From NCBI GenBank assembly GCA_949747515.1, contig CATKFO010000073.1, forward strand, positions 1 through 36,197: 36,197 bases of DNA. Direction: 5' to 3'. The translations under genes and the position numbers were made by a program. The notes under the pieces were generated by a model, which saw only the letters and a program-made list of their open reading frames with translations, made no database searches and had not been told where the DNA came from. The DNA comes from an uncultured Eubacteriales bacterium. Lineage in GTDB: Bacteria; Bacillota; Clostridia; Oscillospirales; CAG-272. Numbering within the stretch: position 1 is the stretch's first letter; every line of letters begins with the position of its first letter. Below, piece after piece: positions 16,254 through 24,796 of this stretch.

Positions 16254-16730
16254 ATGAACGAACTTCTAAAGATTCTCGAGGACGACGGTCGTCTGTCGGC
16301 CGCGGACATTGCAAGAATGCTCGGCAAAGAACAGGGCGATATTAAAAAAATGATAGAAGATTATGAAAAAGACGGAGTAATATTGGGCTGTAAAACCATT
16401 ATCGACTGGGATAAGACTGACAGAGAATACGTTTCGGCTCTTATAGAGCTGAAGATAACGCCGCAGATCGGCCACGGATACGATCGCGTAGCTGAAAAAA
16501 TATACAATTATCCCGAAGTGGAAAGCTTATATCTTATGTCCGGCAGCTTCGATCTCGCGGTTATGATAGAAGGAAAAACCATGAGGGAGGTCGCGTTTTT
16601 CGTAGCGGAGAAACTTGCCGCTCTGGAAGACGTTATATCTACTTCAACGCACTTCGTGCTTAGAAAATACAAGGACAAAGGCGTCGTATACGGCGCGGTT
16701 CCCGTGGACGAGCGAGGAAACATTCTTTGA
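16254..16730 (+). CDS. Lrp/AsnC family transcriptional regulator
   Basis: A 158-residue protein with an N-terminal winged HTH (LLKILEDDGRLSAADIARML, about residues 4-23) and a C-terminal RAM/ACT-like ligand domain (VSALIELKITPQIGHGYDRV, then VESLYLMSGSFDLAVMIEG). Lrp proteins form octamers that sense amino acids. GGAGG lies five bases before the ATG. The stop overlaps the start of the aminotransferase gene (TGATG), so the two are translationally coupled; control of that aminotransferase by its own amino acid product or substrate is the likely job. Confidence 0.9.
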   Translation: MNELLKILEDDGRLSAADIARMLGKEQGDIKKMIEDYEKDGVILGCKTIIDWDKTDREYVSALIELKITPQIGHGYDRVAEKIYNYPEVESLYLMSGSFDLAVMIEGKTMREVAFFVAEKLAALEDVISTSTHFVLRKYKDKGVVYGAVPVDERGNIL

Positions 16731-17893
16731 TGGATTACAGCAAAATACTTAACAATACCGTACGTGAAATAAAGCCTTCCGGAATACGTAAGTTCTTTGA
16801 CCTCGTAGGAGAATCCAAAGACGTAATATCTCTTACAATCGGAGAACCTGATTTCGTAACTCCCTGGCATATACGCGCCGCAGGAATCGCAAGTCTTGAA
16901 AAGGGAAAAACCTACTATACCTCCAACAGCGGAACAATGGAGCTCCGCGAAGCAATATCGGGATATTTCGATCGGCGTTTTTCTGTTTGTTACGACCCCA
17001 AAAAAGAAATAATAGTCACCGTCGGAGGCAGCGAGGCCATCGACCTTGCCATGAGGGCTATTATCGCTCCGGGAGACGAAGTCGTCGTCGTTCAGCCGGC
17101 GTTCGTATGCTATGGACCGTTATGCTCGCTGTGCGGAGGAAAGCCGGTATTCATAAATACTAAAGAAGAAAATAAGTTCAAGCTGACCGCCGACGAACTT
17201 CGCGCCGCCATCACGGACAAAACCAAGATGCTTGTGCTTCCCTACCCTAACAATCCTACCGGCGCCGTTATGACGCGCGAGGATCTTTCAGAGATTGCGG
17301 ACGTTCTGAAAGGAACGGACATAATGGTTCTGTCGGACGAAATTTACGGAGAGCTTACTTACGGCATGGACCACACGTCTATAGCCTCGCTCGACGGGAT
17401 GCGCGAGCGTACGATTATCGCCAGCGGATTTTCAAAGGCTTACGCTATGACGGGATGGAGACTCGGCTACTTAGCGGCTCCCGCGGAAATCGCTTCGCAG
17501 ATGCTTAAAATACATCAATACGCCGTCATGTGCGCTCCTACTATGTCCCAATTCGCGGCTGTTGAAGCGATGACAAACGGAGACGGCGACATTGAAACTA
17601 TGAGAAGCGAATACAACAGAAGACGCCGTTACCTTGTTAGCGGTCTGCGCGCTATCGGCGTAGAATGCTTTGAACCGGAAGGCGCGTTCTACGCATACCC
17701 CAACATATCGAAATTCGGACTCTCCAGCGACGAATTCTGCGAAAAACTGATGAAAGAGCACGGCGTAGCAATAGTCCCAGGGTCTGCTTTCGGGGAGTGC
17801 GGAGAAGGTTTCGCGCGTATTTCGTACGCATACTCGGTGGAGCATATTTCAAAAGCGCTGGATCGTATAGAAAAATTTATAAAAACGCTGTAA
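16730..17893 (+). CDS. PLP-dependent class I/II aminotransferase
   Basis: A 387-residue fold-type I aminotransferase. The PLP lysine is in SGFSKAYAMTGWRLGY (about K236). Other landmarks are GEPDFVTP near the N-terminus, NNPTGAVM, the Asp/Tyr of LSDEIYGELTY, and the substrate-carboxylate arginine in GFARISYAYS near the C-terminus. It transfers amino groups between amino and 2-oxo acids. This subgroup (PatA/AspC-like) is promiscuous and is often paired with Lrp-type regulators, as here. ATG 16730 overlaps the Lrp stop. Exact substrates are not decidable. Confidence 0.9.
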   Translation: MDYSKILNNTVREIKPSGIRKFFDLVGESKDVISLTIGEPDFVTPWHIRAAGIASLEKGKTYYTSNSGTMELREAISGYFDRRFSVCYDPKKEIIVTVGGSEAIDLAMRAIIAPGDEVVVVQPAFVCYGPLCSLCGGKPVFINTKEENKFKLTADELRAAITDKTKMLVLPYPNNPTGAVMTREDLSEIADVLKGTDIMVLSDEIYGELTYGMDHTSIASLDGMRERTIIASGFSKAYAMTGWRLGYLAAPAEIASQMLKIHQYAVMCAPTMSQFAAVEAMTNGDGDIETMRSEYNRRRRYLVSGLRAIGVECFEPEGAFYAYPNISKFGLSSDEFCEKLMKEHGVAIVPGSAFGECGEGFARISYAYSVEHISKALDRIEKFIKTL

Positions 17894-17904
17894 TCGTTAA
17901 ATAT

Positions 17905-17956
17905 GCGCGCTTTGCACTAGACGCTTGTAAATTGTAAATCGTCTAAAAAAGCGCGC
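17905..17956 (+). other. 52-nt hairpin between the aminotransferase and ThyX-like genes
   Basis: GCGCGCTTT (17905-17913) pairs with AAAGCGCGC (17948-17956), and inside it TAGACG (17918-17923) pairs with CGTCTA (17940-17945). Neither strand continues into a T-run, so it is not a normal intrinsic terminator. It could be a processing site, protein-binding site or leader structure of the next gene. Confidence 0.5.
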
Positions 17957-18009
17957 GTTATGATAGTATAGCGACAAGGACAGGATAAACTACGGAGAAA
18001 AGCATAATT

Positions 18010-18642
18010 ATGATAAAAATCGATAGAGTTAAGGTTATGAATATCGACGGCGCTATAAGGGGCGCAAGAAATCCTCTTAACAGCTGGGATAAAAGCGACA
18101 GCTACTACGATGAAAACGGCGACTTTATACTTGGAAGAGCGGACCGCGATCTCGGACGTCGACTCGTATCCTCAGGATCAGATCATAGAAAATTTGTCAG
18201 ACAGATTTTCGTAACCGTAGATATAACGGCCCCTCTTTACTGGTGGAAAGAATACGACACATATAAAATCGGAACCGTGGCAAATTCGTGCAGCACTATG
18301 CATAAAATACATTCGAAGCCGTTTGAGCTCGACGATTTCAGCCACGACAGAATGTCGGAAGGCGCGATTGAATCTCTAAAAAAAACGATAGATTTTTTAG
18401 AATCTGCACGAATGAAATACGCGGAGACAAAAGATCGCGCTTACTGGCACGACATGATTCAGCTTCTGCCATCCAGCTACAACCAGATGAGAACCTGCAC
18501 TTTGAATTATGAGACTTTGATTAACATTTACTATGCGAGAAGAAACCATAAGCTGGCCGAATGGCGCGTTTTATGCGAATGGATAGAGTCTCTTCCGTAC
18601 GCCGCGGAATGGATTCTTTCCGCTAAAAAAACCGACGAATAA
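18010..18642 (+). CDS. ThyX-like protein without the ThyX signature motif
   Basis: A 210-residue protein close to the length of flavin-dependent thymidylate synthase (about 220-250). FVRQIFVTVDITAPLYWWKE followed by YDTYKIGTVANSCSTMHK lines up with the ThyX helix and its RHRxxSxNExSxR signature, but the key Arg/His residues are replaced. The later LPSSYNQMRTCTLNYETLIN and ARRNHKLAEWRVLCEW line up with ThyX's late Asn/Arg region. Similar proteins, starting near RNPLNSWDKSD, occur in clostridial genomes and phages as uncharacterised proteins (from memory). I infer a ThyX fold with lost or altered chemistry. The preceding purine sequence GGAGAAAAG supports the ATG. Confidence 0.55.
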   Translation: MIKIDRVKVMNIDGAIRGARNPLNSWDKSDSYYDENGDFILGRADRDLGRRLVSSGSDHRKFVRQIFVTVDITAPLYWWKEYDTYKIGTVANSCSTMHKIHSKPFELDDFSHDRMSEGAIESLKKTIDFLESARMKYAETKDRAYWHDMIQLLPSSYNQMRTCTLNYETLINIYYARRNHKLAEWRVLCEWIESLPYAAEWILSAKKTDE

Positions 18643-18666
18643 ATATTTATTCAGAACAGGAGCCGC

Positions 18667-19836
18667 ATGAAAGAAAAAATAAAAAAAGAATATACGCCGA
18701 AAGAACGCAACGATATCGGTCGGCGCGCCGGCGCAGTTGGAATCGGAGTTAATTTAATTCTTTTTACCGCTAAGCTTGTCGCCGGAATTCTTTCCGGAAG
18801 CGTTTCTATAATAGCCGACGCGATCAACAACCTGACGGACGCAGCGTCGTCTGTTATTGTAATCGTAGGATATTTCTTCGCGGGAAAACCGGCGGATAAA
18901 AAGCACCCGTACGGTCACGCTAGAAGCGAATATCTATCCACCCTGTTTATATCTATTATAGTGACCGTTCTTGGAGTGGAGCTGTTCCGTTCTTCAATTT
19001 CAAGTATTGCGGGTGGAGAGACTGCGGAATACGGCGTTCTTTCCGTCGCAATTATGATAGCGTCTATAGCGGTAAAGGGATTTTTAGCGGTATTTTACCG
19101 CGTTACGGGAAAGAAGATATCGTCCGCGTCTCTCGCGGCCTCGGCTGCGGATTCTATCGGCGACATCGCGGCTACGGGAGCGGTTCTCCTCGGCATGGTC
19201 CTATCTCCGACTACAGGCCGCGCGACGGACGGCGTTCTCGGATGTATTATAGCCGCGTACATCTTCATAATGGGATTAAAAATGACTAAAGAGGCGTCGG
19301 ACACATTACTCGGAAAGGCTCCCGACCGCACGCTTGTCTTTTCAGTTATAGAAAAAATCCGTTCGTACGACGGCGTTCTCGGAATTCATGATCTCGTCCT
19401 GCACAATTACGGAGAAGGACGATTTTTCGCTTCCGTTCATCTTGAAATGGACGCGGAGAGAGACATTATGGAAAGCCACGACATTATCGACAACATAGAA
19501 AACGATTTCGCCCACGATATGGGAATACGGCTGGTAATTCATCTGGATCCGGTGTACACAAACGACGAAAGACTGAATTCTCTGAAATCCTCAGTCAGGG
19601 AAATCATCGACGAAATATCGTCGGAGCTCTCGACTCCTATATCGATGCACGATTTCAGAGCAGTGTTCGGCATCACTCACACAAATCTAATATTCGACAT
19701 TGTAGTAGAAAACGAGCTTCCAGTAGCGGAAGACGAAATTATCGGACTTATACGCGGCAGAATAAAAAAACTAGACGAGACATACTGCGCCGTAATCACA
19801 ATGGACCGCGACTATACGTCGACCGTTTTCGGATAA
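18667..19836 (+). CDS. cation diffusion facilitator family transporter
   Basis: A 389-residue protein with six membrane segments and a long cytoplasmic C-terminal region (about 200 residues, a dimerisation domain plus an extra module). Metal-site residues are in DAINNLTD (D51, D58) in helix 2 and ADSIGDIAAT (D162, D166) in helix 5, and HPYGHAR (H80, H84) lies between. It exports divalent metals such as Zn2+, Mn2+ or Fe2+ in exchange for protons. The helix 2 motif with Asn-Asn and two aspartates, without His, leans toward Mn or Fe rather than Zn; this is inference. AGGAG precedes the ATG, 24 bp after the ThyX-like gene. Confidence 0.9.
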   Translation: MKEKIKKEYTPKERNDIGRRAGAVGIGVNLILFTAKLVAGILSGSVSIIADAINNLTDAASSVIVIVGYFFAGKPADKKHPYGHARSEYLSTLFISIIVTVLGVELFRSSISSIAGGETAEYGVLSVAIMIASIAVKGFLAVFYRVTGKKISSASLAASAADSIGDIAATGAVLLGMVLSPTTGRATDGVLGCIIAAYIFIMGLKMTKEASDTLLGKAPDRTLVFSVIEKIRSYDGVLGIHDLVLHNYGEGRFFASVHLEMDAERDIMESHDIIDNIENDFAHDMGIRLVIHLDPVYTNDERLNSLKSSVREIIDEISSELSTPISMHDFRAVFGITHTNLIFDIVVENELPVAEDEIIGLIRGRIKKLDETYCAVITMDRDYTSTVFG

Positions 19837-19890
19837 ACGTCCGCTAATAAAATAATAACGCCGTAATAATACGGCTGAACGGAGAAATAT

Positions 19891-20913
19891 ATGAAATTTC
19901 TAAACTTCACAGATACTCCGGCGATACTTTACGGAATAGGTAAGGTCGATCCGGAAAAAGGAATATTTCACAGGCTTCCCGACGAAGTTTCCGCTCTTGT
20001 AAGCGGCGACGTGCGCGGACGCTCAAAAACGCCGGCGGGAGGCAGAATACGTTTTTCAACTAATTCCAAAAACATTTCCGTACGGGTTCAAACTTACTCG
20101 AACACTCCGGATGAAAATATCCCGCTTACGGGTTCGGTAGGGGTGGACATATATATCGGAAGCGGCGTCGAGTGCCGCTATCTCGGAAACGTAGCTCCCA
20201 GTACGTACGACGTTACGGAATTTGAGGCGAGCTATGATCTTAACTGCGGAGAACACGAGGTCGTCACGATAAATCTTCCTCGAAATCATAATCTAAAGGC
20301 TCTTTATTTGGGCGTTGACGACGACGCTGAAATATTCAGCCCGAAAAATTATTCTCTCGACGGAAGGATCTGTTATTACGGTTCGTCCATTACTGAAGGC
20401 GGATGCGCTTCGCGTCCCGGCAACGCATACGCTTCCATCGTGTCCCGTCGCCTCGATATCGACTACGTCAATTACGGCTTTTCCGGCAGCGCAAGGGGAG
20501 AGATACCGATGGCGGATATTATAAGCGACGGTAATTTTAGAATCATTGTAATGGACTACGACTACAACGCGCCGAGCGTCGAACACCTTAGAAATACGCA
20601 CGCTCCTTTCTTTAAGAGACTTAGAGAGAAAAACCCCTCTACCCCCATCGTAATGATCAGCCGCCCGAATTTCGAAATAAACGTTCCCGAAAGCATCGAG
20701 CGACGAGACATTATACTGTCTACGTATGCGTCGGCGGTCGCGCAAGGAGATAAAAACGCGTACTTTATCGACGGCGAAACTTTATTCGGAGAGAGAGGCC
20801 GCGAGTGCTGCCTTGTAGACGTAGTGCACCCGGGAGATCTGGGCCACATGAAAATGGCGGACCGCATATATCCGGTTCTTAAACGAATAATCGACAAAGA
20901 AAATAATATATAG
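19891..20913 (+). CDS. SGNH/GDSL-type hydrolase with N-terminal beta domain
   Basis: A 340-residue protein in two parts: residues 1-155 look like a beta-rich carbohydrate-binding-like domain, and 156-340 an SGNH esterase. The nucleophile is Ser166 in YYGSSITEGG, where the family has GDS. The oxyanion Gly is likely in NYGFSGSARGE, and the Asp-x-x-His dyad is D310/H313 in DVVHPGDLGH. Related two-domain enzymes deacetylate or de-esterify polysaccharides. No signal peptide is visible, so this one is probably cytoplasmic. It follows the CDF gene by 54 bp, with a small hairpin (19860-19875) between, and may be co-transcribed. Substrate unknown. Confidence 0.8.
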   Translation: MKFLNFTDTPAILYGIGKVDPEKGIFHRLPDEVSALVSGDVRGRSKTPAGGRIRFSTNSKNISVRVQTYSNTPDENIPLTGSVGVDIYIGSGVECRYLGNVAPSTYDVTEFEASYDLNCGEHEVVTINLPRNHNLKALYLGVDDDAEIFSPKNYSLDGRICYYGSSITEGGCASRPGNAYASIVSRRLDIDYVNYGFSGSARGEIPMADIISDGNFRIIVMDYDYNAPSVEHLRNTHAPFFKRLREKNPSTPIVMISRPNFEINVPESIERRDIILSTYASAVAQGDKNAYFIDGETLFGERGRECCLVDVVHPGDLGHMKMADRIYPVLKRIIDKENNI

Positions 20914-20922
20914 GCCACTACT

Positions 20923-20953
20923 GCCGCCGCTTTGCTCGGCGGCTATAGTTTTT
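20923..20953 (+). terminator. intrinsic terminator after the SGNH hydrolase gene
   Basis: GCCGCCG (20923-20929) and CGGCGGC (20937-20943) form a GC-rich stem, and TTTTT follows five bases later. Confidence 0.75.
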
Positions 20954-21014
20954 AACATGCCGCCGCTGAATAAAGATGAAAAATCGCCCCCGATTAAAAA
21001 TGTTCTTTACCCCG

Positions 21015-21043
21015 TTGATTTATAAGAGGAATAATAGTATAAT
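21015..21043 (+). promoter_or_regulatory. promoter of the murE-like/asnB operon
   Basis: TTGATT (21015-21020), 17 bp, TATAAT (21038-21043). It gives a leader of about 150 nt before the ATG at 21204. Confidence 0.7.
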
Positions 21044-21086
21044 TAGTACATATGATCATTTATGAAGAAAAAATATTTGCTCCTCA

Positions 21087-21169
21087 GCGTCGGCTGTCAG
21101 CCAACCGGCGCGTTAGCTTTTAATAGTCAATATAACGGCTGACGCATAAAATAGTCGGGACTGCGTCCC
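21087..21169 (+). promoter_or_regulatory. structured leader with competing pairings upstream of the murE-like gene
   Basis: GGCT-GTC-AGCC (21092-21102) can form a local hairpin inside GCGTC (21087-21091)/GACGC (21141-21145). Alternatively GTCAGCC (21096-21102) pairs with GGCTGAC (21137-21143). A separate GGGAC-TGC-GTCCC hairpin occupies 21157-21169. Mutually exclusive stems in a 150-nt leader suggest RNA-level control. It matches no riboswitch class I know. Confidence 0.4.
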
Positions 21170-21203
21170 TTATTGAAAAAAATTAGTAAAGGTATGGTCG
21201 AAC

Positions 21204-22727
21204 ATGAAAACAAATCATGCTCTTTCCGAATACATATCGCTTCTCGGCGATAACGGACTCATTCTTCCGTCGTCGCCATCGGTTCCGGAAAGCATAATAA
21301 ACACGCCGATAGAATGTCTCTCCTGCGATAACAGGCAAGTATCGGGAGCCGCGATTTTCGTATGCAAAGGCGCGCGCTTTAAAACGGAATATTTATCCGA
21401 CGCGATACGGCGCGGGGCGGTCGTCTACGTAAGCGAAACTCAGTACGACGAAGATTGTCCCTGTTTGCTCGTGTCCGATATACGTCGGGCGATGGCTCTG
21501 CTTTCCATCCTTTTTTTTGGAGACGCAGGATCGCGCCTTACGACGGTAGGAATCACAGGAACGAAAGGAAAAAGCACTACGGCGTACTATATGAAGTCCA
21601 TCCTTGACGGATATCTCGATAAAGAGAGCGCCATTCTTTCATCTATCGACAACTACGACGGGGTTATCCGCGAAGAATCTCATCTGACTACTCCGGAGCC
21701 GATAGATCTGCATAGACATTTTTTTAACGCCGTTGAAAGCGGAATTTCACACCTCGTTATGGAGGTGTCCAGTCAAGCCCTAAAGTACGATCGAGTATAC
21801 GGAACGGTATTTAACGCGGTATGCTTCAACAACATCGGCACGGATCATATCAGTCCTATAGAACATACTGATTTCGACGACTATTTGGAGTCGAAGATGA
21901 AGATATTCGATTTATGCGAAGTCGCCTGCGTAAATTCTTCATCCGATTACTACGACCGTATAATTGAAAGGGCTAGAAACAGCGGATGCGGACTCTTAAC
22001 GTTCGGCTTTAATAAATCCGACGATATATATTGCTACGGGGTAGAAAAAAGAACCGACGGTATTTATTTCACAGTACGCACGCCTGATTATACAAAAGAA
22101 TTCTCCATAACAATGCCGGGAATGTTTAACGTTGAAAACGCTCTGTCGGCAATCGCCGCCTGCTGCGCAATTGGAATTCCGGAGCAGTATGTCGCCGAGG
22201 GACTGCGAGTCGCCCGCGCCGCCGGAAGAATGGAAGTATTCGACAGCGAGGACGGGCGAATTAACGTAATAGTAGACTACGCGCACAACCGTATGAGCTT
22301 CGACGCGCTCTATAATTCAGTGGCCGCGGAATACCCCGGAAAAAAAATAATCACCGTGTTCGGTTGTCCCGGCGGAAAAGCTTTCCTTCGCAGACGTGAT
22401 CTCGGAGAATCAGCGGGAGAACATTCCGACTATATAATTCTTACTGAAGAAGACTCGGGAGAGGAACCGTTCGACAATATCGCCGCCGATATAGCGTCGT
22501 TTGTACGAGAGACCGGATGCGAATATTCGATAGTCGAAAACCGCGGAGAAGCTATACGGGAAGCGATCGAAGAGCATGGAGACGATAAGGTTATACTTAT
22601 TACCGGCAAGGGCCGCGAAACCAGACAAAAGCGCGGAACCTTATATATCGACACTCCTTCCGACGTTCAATACGCCGAAGAATTTCTCACCGAATACGAC
22701 GCGGCGGTAAAAGCTTCGCTTCTTTGA
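21204..22727 (+). CDS. MurE-type Mur ligase without the DAP-recognition motif (likely L-Lys- or L-Orn-adding)
   Basis: A 507-residue three-domain Mur ligase. Family features are the ATP loop GITGTKGKSTT (about residue 115), TTPE (about 172), the Mg/carbamate segment MEVSSQALKYDR (about 186), GRMEVF, VDYAHN and GKGRETRQKRG. These place it with MurE, which adds the third residue to UDP-MurNAc-L-Ala-D-Glu. Where DAP-adding MurE has DNPR, this protein has LTEEDSGEEPF, so it probably accepts L-Lys, L-Orn or another diamino acid. FGCPGGKAFLRRRD resembles a clostridial MurE2-like group annotated as lysine-adding (from memory). It heads an operon with asnB 30 bp downstream. The acceptor amino acid is not proven. 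Confidence 0.8.
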   Translation: MKTNHALSEYISLLGDNGLILPSSPSVPESIINTPIECLSCDNRQVSGAAIFVCKGARFKTEYLSDAIRRGAVVYVSETQYDEDCPCLLVSDIRRAMALLSILFFGDAGSRLTTVGITGTKGKSTTAYYMKSILDGYLDKESAILSSIDNYDGVIREESHLTTPEPIDLHRHFFNAVESGISHLVMEVSSQALKYDRVYGTVFNAVCFNNIGTDHISPIEHTDFDDYLESKMKIFDLCEVACVNSSSDYYDRIIERARNSGCGLLTFGFNKSDDIYCYGVEKRTDGIYFTVRTPDYTKEFSITMPGMFNVENALSAIAACCAIGIPEQYVAEGLRVARAAGRMEVFDSEDGRINVIVDYAHNRMSFDALYNSVAAEYPGKKIITVFGCPGGKAFLRRRDLGESAGEHSDYIILTEEDSGEEPFDNIAADIASFVRETGCEYSIVENRGEAIREAIEEHGDDKVILITGKGRETRQKRGTLYIDTPSDVQYAEEFLTEYDAAVKASLL

Positions 22728-22757
22728 TTTATTTGCGGAAAGGAATAGAAAATTACT

Positions 22758-24590
22758 ATGTGTGGTTTTGCTGGATTTTACGGCGACGGTGATTACGACC
22801 GCGCCTCAGTTATAAATGAAATGAGCAAAAGAATCGCTCACAGAGGTCCCGACAGCGACGGCGTTTTTATGGACGACTGCGCCGCTCTGGGATTTCGCCG
22901 TTTGTCAATAATAGATCTTGAGGGCGGCGGGCAGCCCATGCGCTCCTCAGACGGTAGATTCGTCATTACATTTAATGGAGAAATATATAATTATAGGGAG
23001 CTTCGCGAAGATCTGCGGAAAAATCACGGACGCGTATTTGAAACGGACAGCGATACGGAAGTAATTCTTCAAACCTATGCTTGCTACGGACGCGAGACCG
23101 CTTCTCGCCTCAGAGGGATGTTTGCATTTGTGGTTTATGACAGAGAAGAAAAAAAGCTGTACGGAGCAAGAGATTACTTTGGAATAAAGCCTTTCTATTA
23201 TACCGTGTCAAACGGTCATATGATATTCGGTTCGGAAATCAAGAGCTTTCTGCCTCACCCCGCGTTTATAAAAGAAATAAATCCGGACATAGTGAAGCTA
23301 TATCTTGAATTTCAATACTCTCCTCTTGAAGACACAATATTCAAGGGAGTAAAAAAACTTATGCCCGGCTCCTGGTTTGAGTACGACAGCTCGTCGCTGC
23401 GTATAGAAAAATATTTCGATCCTTCATTTAATGAAAAAACGCGCTCTTACGACGACGTCGTGAAGCTCATTGACGAAACGATACTTTCGTCGGTAGAATA
23501 TCATCAAATCGCCGACGTTGAAGTAGGCTCGTTTCTTTCCGGAGGTGTAGACTCAAGCTACGTCGCATCCGTGGCGCGTCCGCAGAAAACATATTCGGTC
23601 GGATTTAAAGTCGGAGGCTTTGACGAAACAGACTTGGCCCGCGAGCTTTGCGACCAACTCGGTATGTCGAATAAGAAAAAGGAAATTTCTGCGGATGAAT
23701 TTTTCGACGCTCTGCCGGAAGTTCAGTATCATTCAGACGAACCGCACGCCAATCTCAGCGCTGTTCCGCTATATTATCTCGCTGCTCTCGCGGCGAAGGA
23801 CGTAAAAGTAGTTCTATCCGGGGAGGGAGCCGACGAACTGTTCGGCGGGTACGACTGGTACATTCAGAGCGACTATGCAAAGAAATACAAGAAGCTGCCG
23901 AAGGGCGTCCGCGCCGCTCTCGCCGCCACGATTGGAAAGTTCCCGCAAAAACACGTCAAACGATTTTTCTGCGACGGCGCTCAAGACGTTGAAAATTCGT
24001 ATATAGGCCAGGCGTTTATAATGGACGACGAAGAGGCGGATTCAATTTTGCAGCCGAAATACCGTTCTTCCCTCTCTTACAAAGACGTGACCGCGCCGTA
24101 TTTCGAACGGGTTAAAGACTGCGACGATCTAACTAAAAAAATGTATCTTGATATGAATCTATGGCTTCCGGGAGATATTCTCCTTAAGGCCGACAAAATG
24201 ACTATGGCGCATTCCCTCGAGCTGCGCGTGCCGTATCTTGACCGCGAGGTTTGGTCTGTGGCCCGTACTCTTACGTCGGAGCAAAAAATGGTAGGACGCG
24301 CTACAAAGCGCGCTTTTCGAACGGCGGCTCTCTCTCATATTCCCGACGGATGGGCGAATAGAAAAAAGGCCGGATTTATGGTTCCTTTCCGCGTATGGCT
24401 GAGAGAAGAAAAATACTGTAAAAAGGTCTCCGATATGTTCGGACGTGATTTTGCGGGAGAATTTTTCGACGTTGACCGTCTTACTGAAATGCTTGAAGAA
24501 CATCGTGAAGGCAGCGCCAATAACGCGAGGGTTATTTACACAGCCTACAGCTTTCTTATTTGGTACGAGCAGTACTTTGTTCTTCGTTAA
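22758..24590 (+). CDS. asnB: glutamine-dependent asparagine synthetase family protein (AsnB/AsnH-like)
   Basis: A 610-residue class II glutamine amidotransferase. Cys2 of MCGFAGFYG is the N-terminal glutaminase nucleophile, supported by RIAHRGPDSDG and FNGEIYNY. The synthetase half has the PP-loop FLSGGVDSSYVAS (about residue 259) and SGEGADELFGGYDWY. It amidates an Asp carboxylate using Gln and ATP. Free L-Asn synthesis is the default reading. Its place between a MurE-type ligase and a D-Asp-ligase-like gene makes amidation of a peptidoglycan D-Asp branch, as known for lactococcal AsnH, a serious alternative. GGAAAGGAA precedes the ATG, and the spacing shows one operon with the Mur ligase. 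Confidence 0.9.
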   Translation: MCGFAGFYGDGDYDRASVINEMSKRIAHRGPDSDGVFMDDCAALGFRRLSIIDLEGGGQPMRSSDGRFVITFNGEIYNYRELREDLRKNHGRVFETDSDTEVILQTYACYGRETASRLRGMFAFVVYDREEKKLYGARDYFGIKPFYYTVSNGHMIFGSEIKSFLPHPAFIKEINPDIVKLYLEFQYSPLEDTIFKGVKKLMPGSWFEYDSSSLRIEKYFDPSFNEKTRSYDDVVKLIDETILSSVEYHQIADVEVGSFLSGGVDSSYVASVARPQKTYSVGFKVGGFDETDLARELCDQLGMSNKKKEISADEFFDALPEVQYHSDEPHANLSAVPLYYLAALAAKDVKVVLSGEGADELFGGYDWYIQSDYAKKYKKLPKGVRAALAATIGKFPQKHVKRFFCDGAQDVENSYIGQAFIMDDEEADSILQPKYRSSLSYKDVTAPYFERVKDCDDLTKKMYLDMNLWLPGDILLKADKMTMAHSLELRVPYLDREVWSVARTLTSEQKMVGRATKRAFRTAALSHIPDGWANRKKAGFMVPFRVWLREEKYCKKVSDMFGRDFAGEFFDVDRLTEMLEEHREGSANNARVIYTAYSFLIWYEQYFVLR

Positions 24591-24662
24591 TCAACTACGA
24601 GTATTACAGGATTTTGGCTCCATTCCGCTTCAAGAAACTTCATGGAAAAGGCCCTTGAGAGT

Positions 24663-24711
24663 TTTAAAAAGCTTTTTAAATTATTTGCGTCGAAAAATAC
24701 GTTAATAACGT
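24663..24711 (+). repeat. perfect 18-bp palindrome and adjacent hairpin between asnB and the ATP-grasp gene
   Basis: TTTAAAAAGCTTTTTAAA (24663-24680) is a perfect palindrome. ACGTTA (24699-24704) and TAACGT (24706-24711) form a second inverted repeat that runs straight into TTTTT. They may be a weak terminator or regulator sites splitting the cluster into two units. The 206-bp gap holds no gene. Confidence 0.45.
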
Positions 24712-24796
24712 TTTTTATACATTCCAAGTCTACTATGTCTTTCACTTCGCGCAACGCACCGTACTTTGTTGACTACCGTGATTAAGAGGATATTAA

